Shown here piece after piece: positions 6,101 to 15,084 of a stretch of DNA of 30,863 nt. Under the pieces are notes generated by a model. That model did not search any database and had not been told where the DNA came from. It saw nothing but the letters and a program-made list of their open reading frames with translations. The DNA comes from a virus, in IMG/VR virus record IMGVR_UViG_3300025630_000034, positions 1 to 30,863 of that record. The stretch is one strand, 5' to 3'. Every line of letters starts with the position of its first letter. Positions within the stretch are counted from its first letter, which is position 1. The translations under genes were made by a program, and so were the position numbers.

Positions 6101-8713
6101 ATTAGTAGCTGTTACATCAGTGATATGAGATAAAACTGGCTGCACATTAACCCAAGCACTACCACTCCAGCGGATCATATCACCACTAGTAGCACTAGTA
6201 ATAGTTACATCACCTACATCATTTAATTCAGCAGGAGTTCCAATCGTAAACCAAGCACTACCGTTATAAGCACGAAGTACATCTGTATCCGTCTGGTAAT
6301 AGAGGGACCCCTCTGCCATGTTAGTAATACCACTCTCTAAACCTGAAGCTATATTAGCTAAACGTAAACCTGAATTTAATGCTCCCTCAAAGGCGATCAC
6401 ATCGGAGAATAAAGTATCCGACTGACGCACTTGACCAGTCCCATTACCTTCAATCCATAAATCATCATTGGTATCTTTACCTGTAACCCAACCACCACCT
6501 GACTTTGTACCAATCGTAGTACTACCTAAATCTGTATCTAAAGCTGTCGAGATTCCACCAATTGCATTAGTCAAACCAGTAACTGACAGACCACCACTAC
6601 CAATAGTCACTGCACCACTATCATCATAAGTGGGAGCATTAGTCCCACTCTGAATCAAGTAACCAGTGGTGTTATCGAAACGAACGATTGAATGATCTGC
6701 TACTGAGACGCCGCCACTATAAGCTACATCACCAACTCCATCTAAGCGAACATTACCAGAACCCTCATCTACTAAATTAAGAGCCGCAGGGGTAGTAAGA
6801 TCTGCTTGTGCTTTAAACTTAATCGTATCAACACTGCTAACAGATTCATCATTAACCAATTCAACAGCATCAATCGCACGACCACCAATTGCAGTCAATA
6901 AATCATTCTGATCAATCTTCTTATGCTCACCGGCTGTTGAATCATAGAAGCAAAACCAGTCACCAGTAGCCGGAGCAGAATCCTCTGTTAACTCACTGAA
7001 CCTTAAGCCAAGTGTATTCCCGGTTTTAATTAAACCCTCACCTGCTGTGATCTGGCCAGCACCAGAGAATTGAGCGAATACTAAAGCAGTAGTATCAACT
7101 ACGATTGGATCGTTAGTCGTTAACACCCAGCCTGAATCTGCGTTAGTTGTACCTTCTGCTACAAATGTAAATGCGCCTGCAGTAACCTCTGCATCTGTAT
7201 CAAAATCAGTTGCCCTTGTTGGTGCACCACTTGCGTTAACTGTATAGATTCCATTCTCAGGACCGCTACTTTGGTCCTTAATTAAAATTCGATCGTTAGT
7301 TGCTAATACAACTCCATCAATCGTATCTCCATTTTCAAAGTCAGTAGCTAAAGTACCAGCCGCTGTAGTTGCGACTCTTACTGAATCTTTTACATCCAAT
7401 CCAGATGCAACAGCATCTACATATGCTTTAACGGACTGTTGTGTTGGTACTTTAGTAGCACTATCAGAACTAAGATCATCTTCATCTAATACCCAGCCAT
7501 TCCCAGAAACATCAGTGTCTGCGTTATAGGTAATGTCCGCCGTATCACTTAAAGCTGTGGAAGCACCTGTTACCTCTGTGCCAATCGTAAGACCCGTGAT
7601 GTTCGCAGCATCTATGTTTGTAGCACCCTGGTCTGTCGTCCAATCAATATGCTCGTTTGCTACATAGTTAGTAGCCGCATTGTGATCGACGACAAAATCC
7701 ATATCACCCGTTGCGTCTTGATATGTAACGGTAATGCCTGTATGAGTGCCAGTTCCAGCTGACATCAAAGCACCCGCATAATCCTCAACCTGCTCTTGGG
7801 TTAAGGTCGCCGTGATATAACCAGAGTCATTCGTCCACTGAGAGATATCTCCTGATTTGTTGGTTAGAGTATCTGCACTACTAGCTGTTATGAAAGCTGA
7901 GGTTGCATTGCTGTAATTTGATAAGTCATTATCGACAGTGAAATCAATCTTATCTGTACCGTCTAGCGCGATAGCAAGAAGGCTGCTAGTGGAGTTCAAT
8001 TTATAAAGCTCTAGGTCAACACCTGTCTTCTGCTTGAAGATACCAGTACCTGCTGTACCTACGTTGCTAGCAGTGTTAGACTCACCGCCTACAGAAAGAG
8101 CTTCAATCTTGTCATATACCGCATTCTTAGTAGGAACCTCTAGGGAACTATCCCAACCCACTCCGTAAGCCTCATCGGGAACCGTTATATCTGTGCTTGA
8201 AGCCAACACCCCTGAGCCTATGACCGCGGCGTCTATGTTTAAATCTGTTCCGTCATACCATATAGCAGCGTCGCTACCTTCACCGAAGTATAGCTGAGCA
8301 TCATCGTTTAATATGTGCAAGTCACCAGTACTGCCGATCTTCAACCTGTCGTCAACAGCGGTTGCGTCATGAAAGACTAGCTCATCTGAAGTGTTCGATT
8401 TTATCGAATAGTTCGTTGAACCAAGGAGCTTAAGTATTGTATCTGTGGCACCGCCTGCATCAAGACTGACAACTCCTGTTGAGTCATAGCTGAAGCCAGA
8501 GTTCCCGCCGAAGGAACCATTGTCATTGAACTGGACGTGTCTATTACTACCACCTGGTGCGGTAGACCCGCCACTAGATACGGTAACCGATCCGTCACCG
8601 TTATCCGTAACCGTTCCGTTGGGAAACTTTATCGTCGAGACGCCGTATACATTAGGAGTTCCATCAGGTTCTGTTACGTTTAGACTTGTTGAGCTAGCGC
8701 CAACTAAGGACAT
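3194..8713 (-). CDS. giant tail fibre protein (1839 residues)
   Basis: A very long Ser/Thr/Gly/Asp-rich, Cys-poor beta protein without signal peptide or membrane segment, typical of a trimeric phage tail fibre that contacts the host. It is built from shuffled modules: 'RFDN/QFND...GYL' strand repeats, 'KIDxxDxLxxIGG' repeats, and two pairs of long duplications at the two ends of the protein (annotated separately). The N-terminal ~40 residues (Thr-Glu-Pro-Asp-Gly-Thr, Gly-Asp-Gly-Ser-Val-Thr-Val) may attach to the virion. Residues ~1711-1839 are a distinct C-terminal domain that is also encoded alone at 1049-1450. The ATG overlaps the upstream stop as TAATG. No intramolecular chaperone Ser-Asp or Asp-Glu autocleavage motif was identified. 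Confidence 0.85.
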   Translation of the reverse strand: MSLVGASSTSLNVTEPDGTPNVYGVSTIKFPNGTVTDNGDGSVTVSSGGSTAPGGSNRHVQFNDNGSFGGNSGFSYDSTGVVSLDAGGATDTILKLLGSTNYSIKSNTSDELVFHDATAVDDRLKIGSTGDLHILNDDAQLYFGEGSDAAIWYDGTDLNIDAAVIGSGVLASSTDITVPDEAYGVGWDSSLEVPTKNAVYDKIEALSVGGESNTASNVGTAGTGIFKQKTGVDLELYKLNSTSSLLAIALDGTDKIDFTVDNDLSNYSNATSAFITASSADTLTNKSGDISQWTNDSGYITATLTQEQVEDYAGALMSAGTGTHTGITVTYQDATGDMDFVVDHNAATNYVANEHIDWTTDQGATNIDAANITGLTIGTEVTGASTALSDTADITYNADTDVSGNGWVLDEDDLSSDSATKVPTQQSVKAYVDAVASGLDVKDSVRVATTAAGTLATDFENGDTIDGVVLATNDRILIKDQSSGPENGIYTVNASGAPTRATDFDTDAEVTAGAFTFVAEGTTNADSGWVLTTNDPIVVDTTALVFAQFSGAGQITAGEGLIKTGNTLGLRFSELTEDSAPATGDWFCFYDSTAGEHKKIDQNDLLTAIGGRAIDAVELVNDESVSSVDTIKFKAQADLTTPAALNLVDEGSGNVRLDGVGDVAYSGGVSVADHSIVRFDNTTGYLIQSGTNAPTYDDSGAVTIGSGGLSVTGLTNAIGGISTALDTDLGSTTIGTKSGGGWVTGKDTNDDLWIEGNGTGQVRQSDTLFSDVIAFEGALNSGLRLANIASGLESGITNMAEGSLYYQTDTDVLRAYNGSAWFTIGTPAELNDVGDVTITSATSGDMIRWSGSAWVNVQPVLSHITDVTATNSEVDYLAGSSVTNGHVVYADGTNFTGEDAFTFTTAGNTLQVGTTGEAGDIWAHGALQVGLITKVQLIESSGEMQVRNNADTDYADLRCESFYSEGGTFEVKATTVNFDTDTIVLNDDEAGVPSADVGIEVERGTSTNSALYWDESADVWTAGVIGSEHPLIYDADLLTEFTGVASGDKWVYWDTSAAEFRKIDNDDVLSVIGGGGRSGADAGELVYTVSGGGTESEAALTWDPTNDRLFVGIPTDIGGALNVFPAVVGDDIIFGRSIASYTGNYLRFEDNGGTAVFNLDKDLKLSVNQASNTLGQVEITADSDTMDAAGHDHAVPLWAHADYAQGQIVLDGQAAGSDLAYTVQETNDVDNSSVIWLGSFKNGTYGPTGTSGIISAKNGTGTTRDLILLSNDSAFATPQVTIEANTEFVGINNASPAAGLDIVTSSGSVPFYAKQNAATSTDPTLATFYTSTGWVGQFFATDGTGEDSFGIGTNTSHGLGLYVNNATTNPDIYIKSDGNVGIQNSSPVAALDVTGTGAFSGDVTVPDEAYGAGWSGSLEVPTKKDIYDKIEAISVGGISNIIEDTTPQLGGDLDTNGFNISFDHHNGITDDSGNELLMFHKNTSAVNYLEIGNSVTGSSPILYSYGSDTNVGLAFQSKGAGAYEFLGWSGSQATVKLFEDTANGTNSIGLTTAASLASDYTLTLPSATDTLVGRDTTDTFTNKSGNISQWTNDSGYITATLSQEQVEDYAGELISNATGTHTGITITYQDATGDMDFVVDHDAAANFDANEHFTQANITTVGTVTTGNVDAVVSAASTTTAGKVELATAAETDTGTDATRALTPDGFQDSKRNIRWLTFNLVEKDTDCAAATNIAGDFVSPIAGTILQSDSSPFYLYATNSTAGTTGTMVVDISIGGTSIMTTNKLDFDSAEKTTTTATTKPDLTTTSLSVGDIITIDIDSVHTTAAKGLTVYMAVRES
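3758..3973 (-). repeat. fibre module B, copy 2 (72 codons)
   Basis: The C-terminal copy of the 216-base module at 7649-7864. Amino-acid changes are conservative (for example Gly-Asp to Gly-Asn near the start) while many third bases differ, so the copies have diverged under selection for protein sequence. Confidence 0.88.
4403..4501 (-). repeat. fibre module A, copy 2 (33 codons)
   Basis: Same 99-base length as 8084-8182 with only a few amino-acid changes (in the Gly-Trp linker and the Lys-Asp/Asn-Ala position). It lies N-terminal to module B copy 2, so the order A then B is kept in both copies. Confidence 0.85.
7649..7864 (-). repeat. fibre module B, copy 1 (72 codons)
   Basis: In the N-terminal part of the giant fibre. 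It runs from Thr-Asn-Lys-Ser-Gly-Asp through Gln-Trp-Thr-Asn-Asp-Ser-Gly-Tyr-Ile and Asp-Ala-Thr-Gly-Asp-Met-Asp-Phe-Val-Val-Asp to Ala-Asn-Glu-His. Same length (216 bases) and mostly the same residues as 3758-3973. Confidence 0.88.
8084..8182 (-). repeat. fibre module A, copy 1 (33 codons)
   Basis: Val-Pro-Asp-Glu-Ala-Tyr-Gly...Ser-Leu-Glu-Val-Pro-Thr-Lys...Tyr-Asp-Lys-Ile-Glu-Ala...Ser-Val-Gly-Gly. It lies N-terminal to module B copy 1. Confidence 0.85.
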
Positions 8714-9078
8714 TAAGCAAGCTCCTCTACCACCATTGTTACTGTCCCAGCTGCGACGGCAAAGTAACTACCGGAGATAGAGTCTGTGTCTAGTGCAGCG
8801 TTCTCGCCCCAGGCCGTTGGACTCGTTTCATAGAAACGCTCTCCACTTGCCTTTAGTTGAACCCCTTCTGCTACAGTCTGCGAATCGTTCTCTAAGATAT
8901 AGATCGTCGCCGCACCTGTGTTCTGAAGGTTCACTTGCCTTGTCGCCCCGCCAAGGGTTCTACCTGTAACCGCTGCGTCTAACAGGGTGTCTAGTGTACT
9001 TGGAGTGGTGGTCACAGTTACTGTGATACCTCTTCGAGAACCTAGTCCTAGTCTACTGTGATTTGTTTTTCTACTCAT
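8713..9078 (-). CDS. small beta-rich virion protein (121 residues)
   Basis: A basic N-terminal arm (Ser-Arg-Lys-Thr-Asn-His-Ser-Arg) leads into a Thr/Val-rich beta domain with 'VNLQNTGAATIYI', a Gly-Glu-Arg-Phe turn and a C-terminal 'YFAVAAGTVTMVVEE' strand pair. This pattern is typical of small phage surface or fibre-base proteins with a jelly-roll or Ig-like fold, though no named family can be assigned. It ends in a TAATG junction with the giant fibre gene, so the two are probably made in a fixed ratio and may interact. Confidence 0.65.
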   Translation of the reverse strand: MSRKTNHSRLGLGSRRGITVTVTTTPSTLDTLLDAAVTGRTLGGATRQVNLQNTGAATIYILENDSQTVAEGVQLKASGERFYETSPTAWGENAALDTDSISGSYFAVAAGTVTMVVEELA

Positions 9079-9101
9079 AATTCTATTTTACCTCAATTTA
9101 T

Positions 9102-9524
9102 TTACACTAACTGAGCATCCAGCTCTGCAATTTTTGCTAGTAATTTATCAGCTAAAGTTGCCGTTAAAGCTGAAGCCCCATCCTCTTTACTCTTCTCCAC
9201 CCTCGCCTTAATCATTGCCACCGTTGCTTTCGTCGCCTTGAAAGATTTGTCTGTCAAAATATTTGCAACGAAGATGCTCTCATTTGCCCAACTGTTTAGT
9301 TCAGCCTCCTCTTCAGGAAACTCTTTTGCTAAAAGCTCAAGAATGTTAACCTCAAGGCTCAGTTGCTTTAGTGGGTCGTGAGCTTCAACAACAGTCTTCG
9401 CTGTTGAAAGTTGACTCTTTGAAGGTTCACCTTCCCAAGAGACCTCTCCTCGACTATTGACACCTACCACCGGTAGCCCTGCGTCCCTTAGTTCTTTACC
9501 CAATACTGATACGTTATATGTCAT
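9102..9524 (-). CDS. hypothetical protein, possible fibre accessory/chaperone (140 residues)
   Basis: The first ~50 residues hold a small beta unit (Leu-Gly-Lys-Glu-Leu-Arg-Asp-Ala-Gly-Leu-Pro, Gly-Glu-Val-Ser-Trp). The rest is a long Ala/Glu/Lys/Leu helical region. This size and layout resemble short proteins that follow phage fibre genes and act as assembly factors (XkdW-like in general appearance), but I cannot assign a family. Its ATG overlaps the stop of the 546-residue fibre in an ATGA junction, which supports functional pairing with that fibre. Confidence 0.6.
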   Translation of the reverse strand: MTYNVSVLGKELRDAGLPVVGVNSRGEVSWEGEPSKSQLSTAKTVVEAHDPLKQLSLEVNILELLAKEFPEEEAELNSWANESIFVANILTDKSFKATKATVAMIKARVEKSKEDGASALTATLADKLLAKIAELDAQLV

Positions 9525-11161
9525 ACTTCAATCTCCGCTACTAACCCACTCTGGCTCCAGCCCCCTGTTTGAGCTGCCCAAAACTGCATATTATTGGAAC
9601 CGTTAGATTTTTCTACCCACTGTAAGTAGTGGTACCCAGCGCTAGGGTATCCACCATAGCTGGCAAGCGCAGTACTGTGTACACTTACTGCCGTAGTATT
9701 GCTTACTCCCCTGAATAGCTGGGCATGATTCGCATTCGTCGCATCCAAAGCAATCCCAGCAAACCCATCCGAAGCAGCGTTGTCAGCTCTTATTACAGCA
9801 AAGAGGTCGGCTTTAACCGCTCTCGCCACTGGAAGAATGAATTCGACACGAGTTTCTCCAACTGTTGTCGTTGCATTTGCGGCACGTATCGTCGTACTAC
9901 TATAGCTCCAATTACCAGCGTCACCGTCCGCAAAAAGTCTCCTCGGAAGAGGTCTCTCTAAGTCTGACAACAGCCAACTATTGTCTGTCTGCTGCGTCTC
10001 TCCACTTGAACTCGTTGTTCGCCCCGTCCCAAGTAGTCGTCGAGTTGCGTCGCCCGACTTGACATAAATGCCATTCTGTAAAGTTATAGCTGTCGCCCTA
10101 TTTGTATCATCCGTCCAGTCAAGAGCCTCTAGAGCTAACGTCCCGTTATTGTTATAGCCAAAGATGTCAAAGTTAGTGTCAGTCGTAGATGGTACTGCGA
10201 CGGAAACCTCAGAGAAGCCTATATCTACCCAGTCAGAGCCGTCATACAAAGCTATACGATCACCCTTATATGGTGTGAAATAGACAGTTGTCTTTGCTGT
10301 CTGGTCTGTCGTGCTAACAGCTTCTCCCGACTCAAGTGTTAAACGTCCTGCTCGAGGGAGGTTAACAACTGCTATAGAAGATGAGGCAACCGCAACCCTC
10401 CACCCTGTCCCGGATGTCAAGCTACTAACTAATGTCCCTTTATAATGAGCGCTCCCAGCACTTAGAAGTAAATCACTTGCCACCCCGTTAATTCTCTCGC
10501 CACTCGCAGCTTGCTTCAACGTTACTGCGCTTAGGTCAGTCGCGTCACCAGCTGTCAGTTCAAAAGAAGATAGATCATCCGGATCATCTATTAACGTGAT
10601 CTCGGTAACGCTTGATCCAACTATATACTTCCCGCCATTCTCAATAGTAAAGTTTGTTGTCTTGCTCTCCCATCCAGTCTTATACGTGGCATCTCCATGG
10701 AGAGCTAGGTTTTGTGTACCTGCTGTCGGTTCAATCGCAAGCCCCCCTGTCCCTGCAGTACTGTTCGTCGCCCCCGTCATGTCAACCACTCCAGTTGGAT
10801 CTGTAACTAAGGTGCTGTAGTTACCTGTTGTAATAACTTCAGACGCTGTGGAGGTTCCAGACCCATACTTCAACTTACCCGTGCTAGTTGTAGTGATAGT
10901 TATATCTCCACCGGTTGTCTCTGAATCAATGTCATCAACCTGGATGCCACCTTGGAATCTCTGCAAAGCTGTAGCGATAGACTCAACGCCTGCTTGCAAG
11001 CCCTGGTCTATGATCCAGTTCATCGCCGTGATCAAAGGGGTCAATACAGTTGTATTGTTCGTGTTCTCAGTTGCAGCCTCTACCGTCTCACCATCGTTAA
11101 CGGTGATGAGGTCTGTAGTTTGTGGCTTACCACTTGTTACGTCAGTCTTGTTTGTTGCCAT
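9521..11161 (-). CDS. tail fibre / receptor-binding protein (546 residues)
   Basis: A Thr/Ser/Ala-rich beta protein. A helical N-terminal part at ~35-70 (Leu-Ile-Thr-Ala-Met-Asn-Trp, Ile-Ala-Thr-Ala-Leu-Gln-Arg-Phe) could trimerise or attach to the tail. Residues ~75-260 are repetitive strands. A compact region at ~285-400 (Tyr-Lys-Gly-Asp-Arg-Ile-Ala-Leu-Tyr-Asp-Gly, 'NFDIFGYNNNGTLALE', Asp-Arg/Asn-Arg-Ala-Thr-Ala-Ile-Thr-Leu-Gln-Asn-Gly) matches a domain I associate with many phage fibres. A C-terminal sandwich follows, likely the receptor-binding tip. Its ATG forms TAATG with the 1307-residue ejection protein. Confidence 0.78.
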   Translation of the reverse strand: MATNKTDVTSGKPQTTDLITVNDGETVEAATENTNNTTVLTPLITAMNWIIDQGLQAGVESIATALQRFQGGIQVDDIDSETTGGDITITTTSTGKLKYGSGTSTASEVITTGNYSTLVTDPTGVVDMTGATNSTAGTGGLAIEPTAGTQNLALHGDATYKTGWESKTTNFTIENGGKYIVGSSVTEITLIDDPDDLSSFELTAGDATDLSAVTLKQAASGERINGVASDLLLSAGSAHYKGTLVSSLTSGTGWRVAVASSSIAVVNLPRAGRLTLESGEAVSTTDQTAKTTVYFTPYKGDRIALYDGSDWVDIGFSEVSVAVPSTTDTNFDIFGYNNNGTLALEALDWTDDTNRATAITLQNGIYVKSGDATRRLLGTGRTTSSSGETQQTDNSWLLSDLERPLPRRLFADGDAGNWSYSSTTIRAANATTTVGETRVEFILPVARAVKADLFAVIRADNAASDGFAGIALDATNANHAQLFRGVSNTTAVSVHSTALASYGGYPSAGYHYLQWVEKSNGSNNMQFWAAQTGGWSQSGLVAEIEV

Positions 11162-14100
11162 TACCTAAATTTCCCTTCTTTAAACTGCTTCTGTAAGAGC
11201 TTAGGGATCTCATCCCGCCTTGCTCCCTCCATTATCCTACGTGCCTGCTGCTTAGTCAAACGCCCTCGGTCTATATCCTCAAGGAGTCTGAACTTTAATT
11301 TCTTTTCAATCAACTCGTAAGCCTTCTGTCTATTGTCATATATAGCAGCTTTCCTTGGGTCTGCTGTCCTATACTTCCCATAGCTACTCTTCATTGCTTG
11401 TCGCCTTGAGAACTCTGCTTGCGCTGTTGGGCTGTCTTTCACCGCTTCCCTTGGGTCAATGCCTAGTTTGGCATACTTCTCTCCCCTCTTATACTTAGCC
11501 AGTTCTTCGTTTATGTCAGACCGCTTCATCCTTTCCGCCTTTGTGAAAGCGCCTTGTCTTGAAGATGCCGCAATAGGCTCTGTTATCCAGCGAGGTGGAA
11601 GCTTCCCAAACTGCTTATTCGTATTAGGGTCAAGGATAGCAAGTGGCTCACCAGCGGCAGCCAACTTAACAGCCTCGCCAGTGCCCTTCACTACATTCGA
11701 TGCGCCTGGTCTCAAGAAGTCCAGAAAGGCTCCCGTAGGGTCCCGTCCCTCCATGAAATTATCAAAAGAATATTTATTGGCCAACGGAATAAAGTTCTCA
11801 AGCATTTGATCGCCAAACTCTTGAACGTAACTTGCCGCGCCCGCAATCCCGTACCCTGCCAAAGAAGCAAAGTAAACCCTAAGAGCCACGGTCGGCGCAA
11901 TCTCTAGAGCAAGGGCTCTCGTAAAGTTCTGCGCAGCGTTCCCGAAGTCGCGGCCAACTTCACCAACTGTTCGATCCAATAGTATGTTTGCGTTCTTGAT
12001 CTGGAAAGATTTAACAGGGTAGAAGAAGTTCTTCCCGACCTTCGTACTCGCAAGACTTGCCTTATCCCCTTTGGACAGAACCTGCCCTCCAACATTTCTA
12101 GCAGCAGAAAGCACCGTGTTCAAAGTCTTTGCGGTGAATTTTTTATTGCTCGCAAAGTCAGTAAGTATCTCCACCCGGTCTTCAGGGGCTACCCAGTTCT
12201 CGAGAAACCTCTCGAAGTTTGTAGTCCCGGTCCCCTTCTTCAGCTTAAGTTCAGCGTTTCTTCTCAACCACTTGTGTGCAGTGTTTAGGGTTAAGCTTGC
12301 TTCCATTTGGTTAGCCTTATGGAAAGGAAGTAAAACCATTCTGTCACTAATAACCTGCAACGCACCCTCGTTTGTTTCAAGGTCATTTAAAACTTTAAAG
12401 TTAAGGTCCGAAGTTTTCAACCTGCCACTCCCTGGTCTAACGTAGTCTAACATTGCCGCAAAAGTTTCTGACAGACCAAAGCGACTCATGTTACGAGGAA
12501 CGGACGTCAACTGAATAGCTGTAGTTTGCCCACTGGAAAGTAAACCTGCGTTAACCATTGTGTTCCACACCTTCCAGAAAGAGTTGTACTCGCCAGGGGT
12601 GTAAGCTTCTGTCAGAGCTTTCATAGCCTGTATGCCCTGGAGCTCTGTCAGCTTACCAGACTTCCTACCCATCAAGATCTTCTCTGTTATCAAGTCCGCG
12701 ACAGACTTGCTCTTCTTCAGGTCCTGCCCTTTAAACATTCTAGCCAAGGATAACTGAGTACCCGTACTCTTCAGATGACTATCTAGAGCAACCAAGTTGT
12801 CCTCGTAAAGATCTAACATCTTCTCTGGAATTTTTTTAATTTGCCTTTCACCAACAACTCTTTGCATGATACTGTCTTCAGTTTCGACGGAAGTCTCTAG
12901 TTGATCTAGCACCTGTTGCAGGTAAGACTCTCGCTCTTCACGAGTGATGATCCCCTCCTTCTCCAGCTCTTTAAGATACTTGTCTGGGCGAACTCTTTTA
13001 CGTGGAGCATAGTTTTGAATGCGATCAGGTACATCTACTCCCGCTGCCCTTAACGAAGTATGAATCTCTCCAAGCACCTCCTCATTTGCTAGAGCAACTC
13101 TCCTTTCCAGGTCAGTAAAGCCGTCCCACTCCCCGTTTTGCAAGGCTTTTTTGTCTAGCTTCTTGTAGACTTGCCTGAACTGCTTAAAGCTCAGCCCCGT
13201 TAGATCTTCAACTTTTTGCTTGTACAGGCGACTCGTGATGGCTGGGGTGTTCATTGCCGCGTTATAGTCATTGGCAATGTCTTCCGCCCCAATCTTCTTC
13301 AAGAAGGTCACGGCATCAGACCCAGCCCGGTAGACAGTCATTCCTTTTTCTACCATCTTCCCGAGAAACGATTGAGCCGAAGCTCCCTCGAATTCTTTTT
13401 GAACCATTGCTTCCTTTTGAAATTTACCTGGCTTCTCCTTCTTCTGAGCTTGAAGCTTCCGCAGCTCAACATCTTCTTCAACCGTCTTAACGACAGCCTT
13501 GTACTGCTCAGGGTCCGCATCCCTGAGACCACGGACATTCTCAATAATCTCCCTCTCAGTCTCAGTCATTGGCAAGTTCTCTTTGGAGTTGTCAATATAC
13601 TTCTGCAGAGTATCAACCTCTTCGGTCATCTGCTCCATCGCCTGCTCTTTCTGCTTAATGCCAAGGGACTCATCTAAAGCATCAAGAGTATTCTTGTGCC
13701 TCATCTCTAACTGGCGAGTGGTATTGTCTAGTTGGCTTAACGACTCTTGTGCCATTGAAGCGTCCTTCTCCCACTCCACAGACTCAGCTTGACGTTTAAC
13801 TAAGCTCTCCTCTTTAGATCTAATCTTGCCGTCTAGAGATTGAAGCTCTTTCTCCAAAGCTTTAATCTGCTCAGGTCTCTGCTTGGCATTACGCTTAGAC
13901 TTAATACCCTTCAGCCTCTTGACTTCTTTCTGAGCCTTAGTCTTAGCTACCTTCAGCTCCTTAACCTCTTCCCTGCGAGTCGCGACAGTCTCTTTCAGCT
14001 CCTTGATACGAGTCTGTGCTTCATCTAATCTAGTTTGAACCTCTGCCTTTTGCCCTCTAACACCTTTGATTTGAGCGTTAACCTCGTCCAGTCTAGCCAT

Positions 14101-15084
14101 AGTTTCTCTTGCCATTGCCGCGTCTTCTATGTCAGCAGGCTTGTTTTTTAAACTAGCGATATCCTGCTTGCGAGTCTCAATAGCTTCAGCCGCCTCACTA
14201 GCAAGTTGTTGACGCTGATCAAGCTGTTGCTTCCTAGCTTTCAACACCTGTATATCTCTCTCAGAAACAGGCTTACCTTCCACCTGTACCATGTCAGCTT
14301 CAGCAGCCTTAGCTTCATTTAAACTCTTGAACCTTCTACGGCTCATGTTCTGCATTTGTTGAACACGCCTTTGCCCCGAGGCTTGTACTCTTTGAGCTAC
14401 GCCTTCTAGGGTTTTCCCTATAACTCTCTTGCCAACGCTTGCACCCATGTGCAACCCCTTGCCAAGGACTCCACCAACTAGACCAGCCCCCGTGCCCATC
14501 GCAGTCTGTTTACCAATCTCTCCAACGTCTGCCCTGGTTGTCGGGTCTAAGTCCAGCTGCCTAGAGGCTCCCTCTAAGAGACCTAAGGCTCCACCCTCAA
14601 GAGCTCCGACCCCCATCATCGTGAAGAGTCCTGTCCCCGCGGCTGCACTGAGTGGAGCTACGGCTGAATACTTCCCTAAACCAAAGGGGATTCCAAAAGC
14701 TAGTTCAGCAGGGGTGCCACCTTCTGCCATCATTTGCTGTAGGTGTGGCTTCTCTTTAAATAAGTTCTCCACAGCCGTGTCGGCTCTAGTCCCAGGCTCC
14801 GTATAAAACCCTTCAGGCACAGGGCTTGTAAGCTCCATAGCTTTCAAAGCCAAAAGATTGCGAAGCAGGGCTCTCTCCTTCTCTGCTTCAAAGGCTTCGT
14901 CATCTTCACCTAAACTCTTCAGGGCCGCCTCGATATTAGCTTCAAGACTCAGTGCTCCTCTTGCGGCACCGCCACTCACGTCCTGTACAAGATCTGCAAT
15001 CCCAGCCGTGAAACCTACTCCGGCTCCCTCTTTAGCTAAGTCTGCATACTCTGAGATCCCAAGTTTGTAGGGTTCGGTTGCCAT
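11161..15084 (-). CDS. large internal virion / DNA-ejection protein (1307 residues)
   Basis: The third gene of the ejection block. Residues ~120-215 are Ala/Gly-rich hydrophobic segments capable of membrane insertion. Residues ~236-556 are a long charged coiled coil full of Lys/Glu/Gln heptads. A helical region follows, with an 'NYAPRKR' element near residue 690 and a Trp-Lys-Val-Trp...Gly-Leu-Leu-Ser-Ser-Gly-Gln-Thr segment near 840-865. A further hydrophobic stretch (Val-Ala-Leu-Arg-Val-Tyr-Phe-Ala-Ser-Leu-Ala-Gly) lies near 1060-1090, and the tail is Lys/Arg-rich. This fits a protein ejected to span the periplasm, like T7 gp16 or P22 gp16/gp20 in role but not demonstrably homologous. No lytic transglycosylase motif was recognised. 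TAATG junctions flank both ends. Confidence 0.75.
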   Translation of the reverse strand: MATEPYKLGISEYADLAKEGAGVGFTAGIADLVQDVSGGAARGALSLEANIEAALKSLGEDDEAFEAEKERALLRNLLALKAMELTSPVPEGFYTEPGTRADTAVENLFKEKPHLQQMMAEGGTPAELAFGIPFGLGKYSAVAPLSAAAGTGLFTMMGVGALEGGALGLLEGASRQLDLDPTTRADVGEIGKQTAMGTGAGLVGGVLGKGLHMGASVGKRVIGKTLEGVAQRVQASGQRRVQQMQNMSRRRFKSLNEAKAAEADMVQVEGKPVSERDIQVLKARKQQLDQRQQLASEAAEAIETRKQDIASLKNKPADIEDAAMARETMARLDEVNAQIKGVRGQKAEVQTRLDEAQTRIKELKETVATRREEVKELKVAKTKAQKEVKRLKGIKSKRNAKQRPEQIKALEKELQSLDGKIRSKEESLVKRQAESVEWEKDASMAQESLSQLDNTTRQLEMRHKNTLDALDESLGIKQKEQAMEQMTEEVDTLQKYIDNSKENLPMTETEREIIENVRGLRDADPEQYKAVVKTVEEDVELRKLQAQKKEKPGKFQKEAMVQKEFEGASAQSFLGKMVEKGMTVYRAGSDAVTFLKKIGAEDIANDYNAAMNTPAITSRLYKQKVEDLTGLSFKQFRQVYKKLDKKALQNGEWDGFTDLERRVALANEEVLGEIHTSLRAAGVDVPDRIQNYAPRKRVRPDKYLKELEKEGIITREERESYLQQVLDQLETSVETEDSIMQRVVGERQIKKIPEKMLDLYEDNLVALDSHLKSTGTQLSLARMFKGQDLKKSKSVADLITEKILMGRKSGKLTELQGIQAMKALTEAYTPGEYNSFWKVWNTMVNAGLLSSGQTTAIQLTSVPRNMSRFGLSETFAAMLDYVRPGSGRLKTSDLNFKVLNDLETNEGALQVISDRMVLLPFHKANQMEASLTLNTAHKWLRRNAELKLKKGTGTTNFERFLENWVAPEDRVEILTDFASNKKFTAKTLNTVLSAARNVGGQVLSKGDKASLASTKVGKNFFYPVKSFQIKNANILLDRTVGEVGRDFGNAAQNFTRALALEIAPTVALRVYFASLAGYGIAGAASYVQEFGDQMLENFIPLANKYSFDNFMEGRDPTGAFLDFLRPGASNVVKGTGEAVKLAAAGEPLAILDPNTNKQFGKLPPRWITEPIAASSRQGAFTKAERMKRSDINEELAKYKRGEKYAKLGIDPREAVKDSPTAQAEFSRRQAMKSSYGKYRTADPRKAAIYDNRQKAYELIEKKLKFRLLEDIDRGRLTKQQARRIMEGARRDEIPKLLQKQFKEGKFR

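Noticed and set aside
8401-8598. Minus-strand ORF within the N-terminal part of the giant fibre gene
   Set aside because: Out-of-frame shadow of the 1839-residue fibre reading frame.
11712-12095. Minus-strand ORFs of 62 and 63 residues inside the 1307-residue gene
   Set aside because: Alternative frame with Arg/Leu-rich composition and no ribosome site; the long frame is clearly the coding one.
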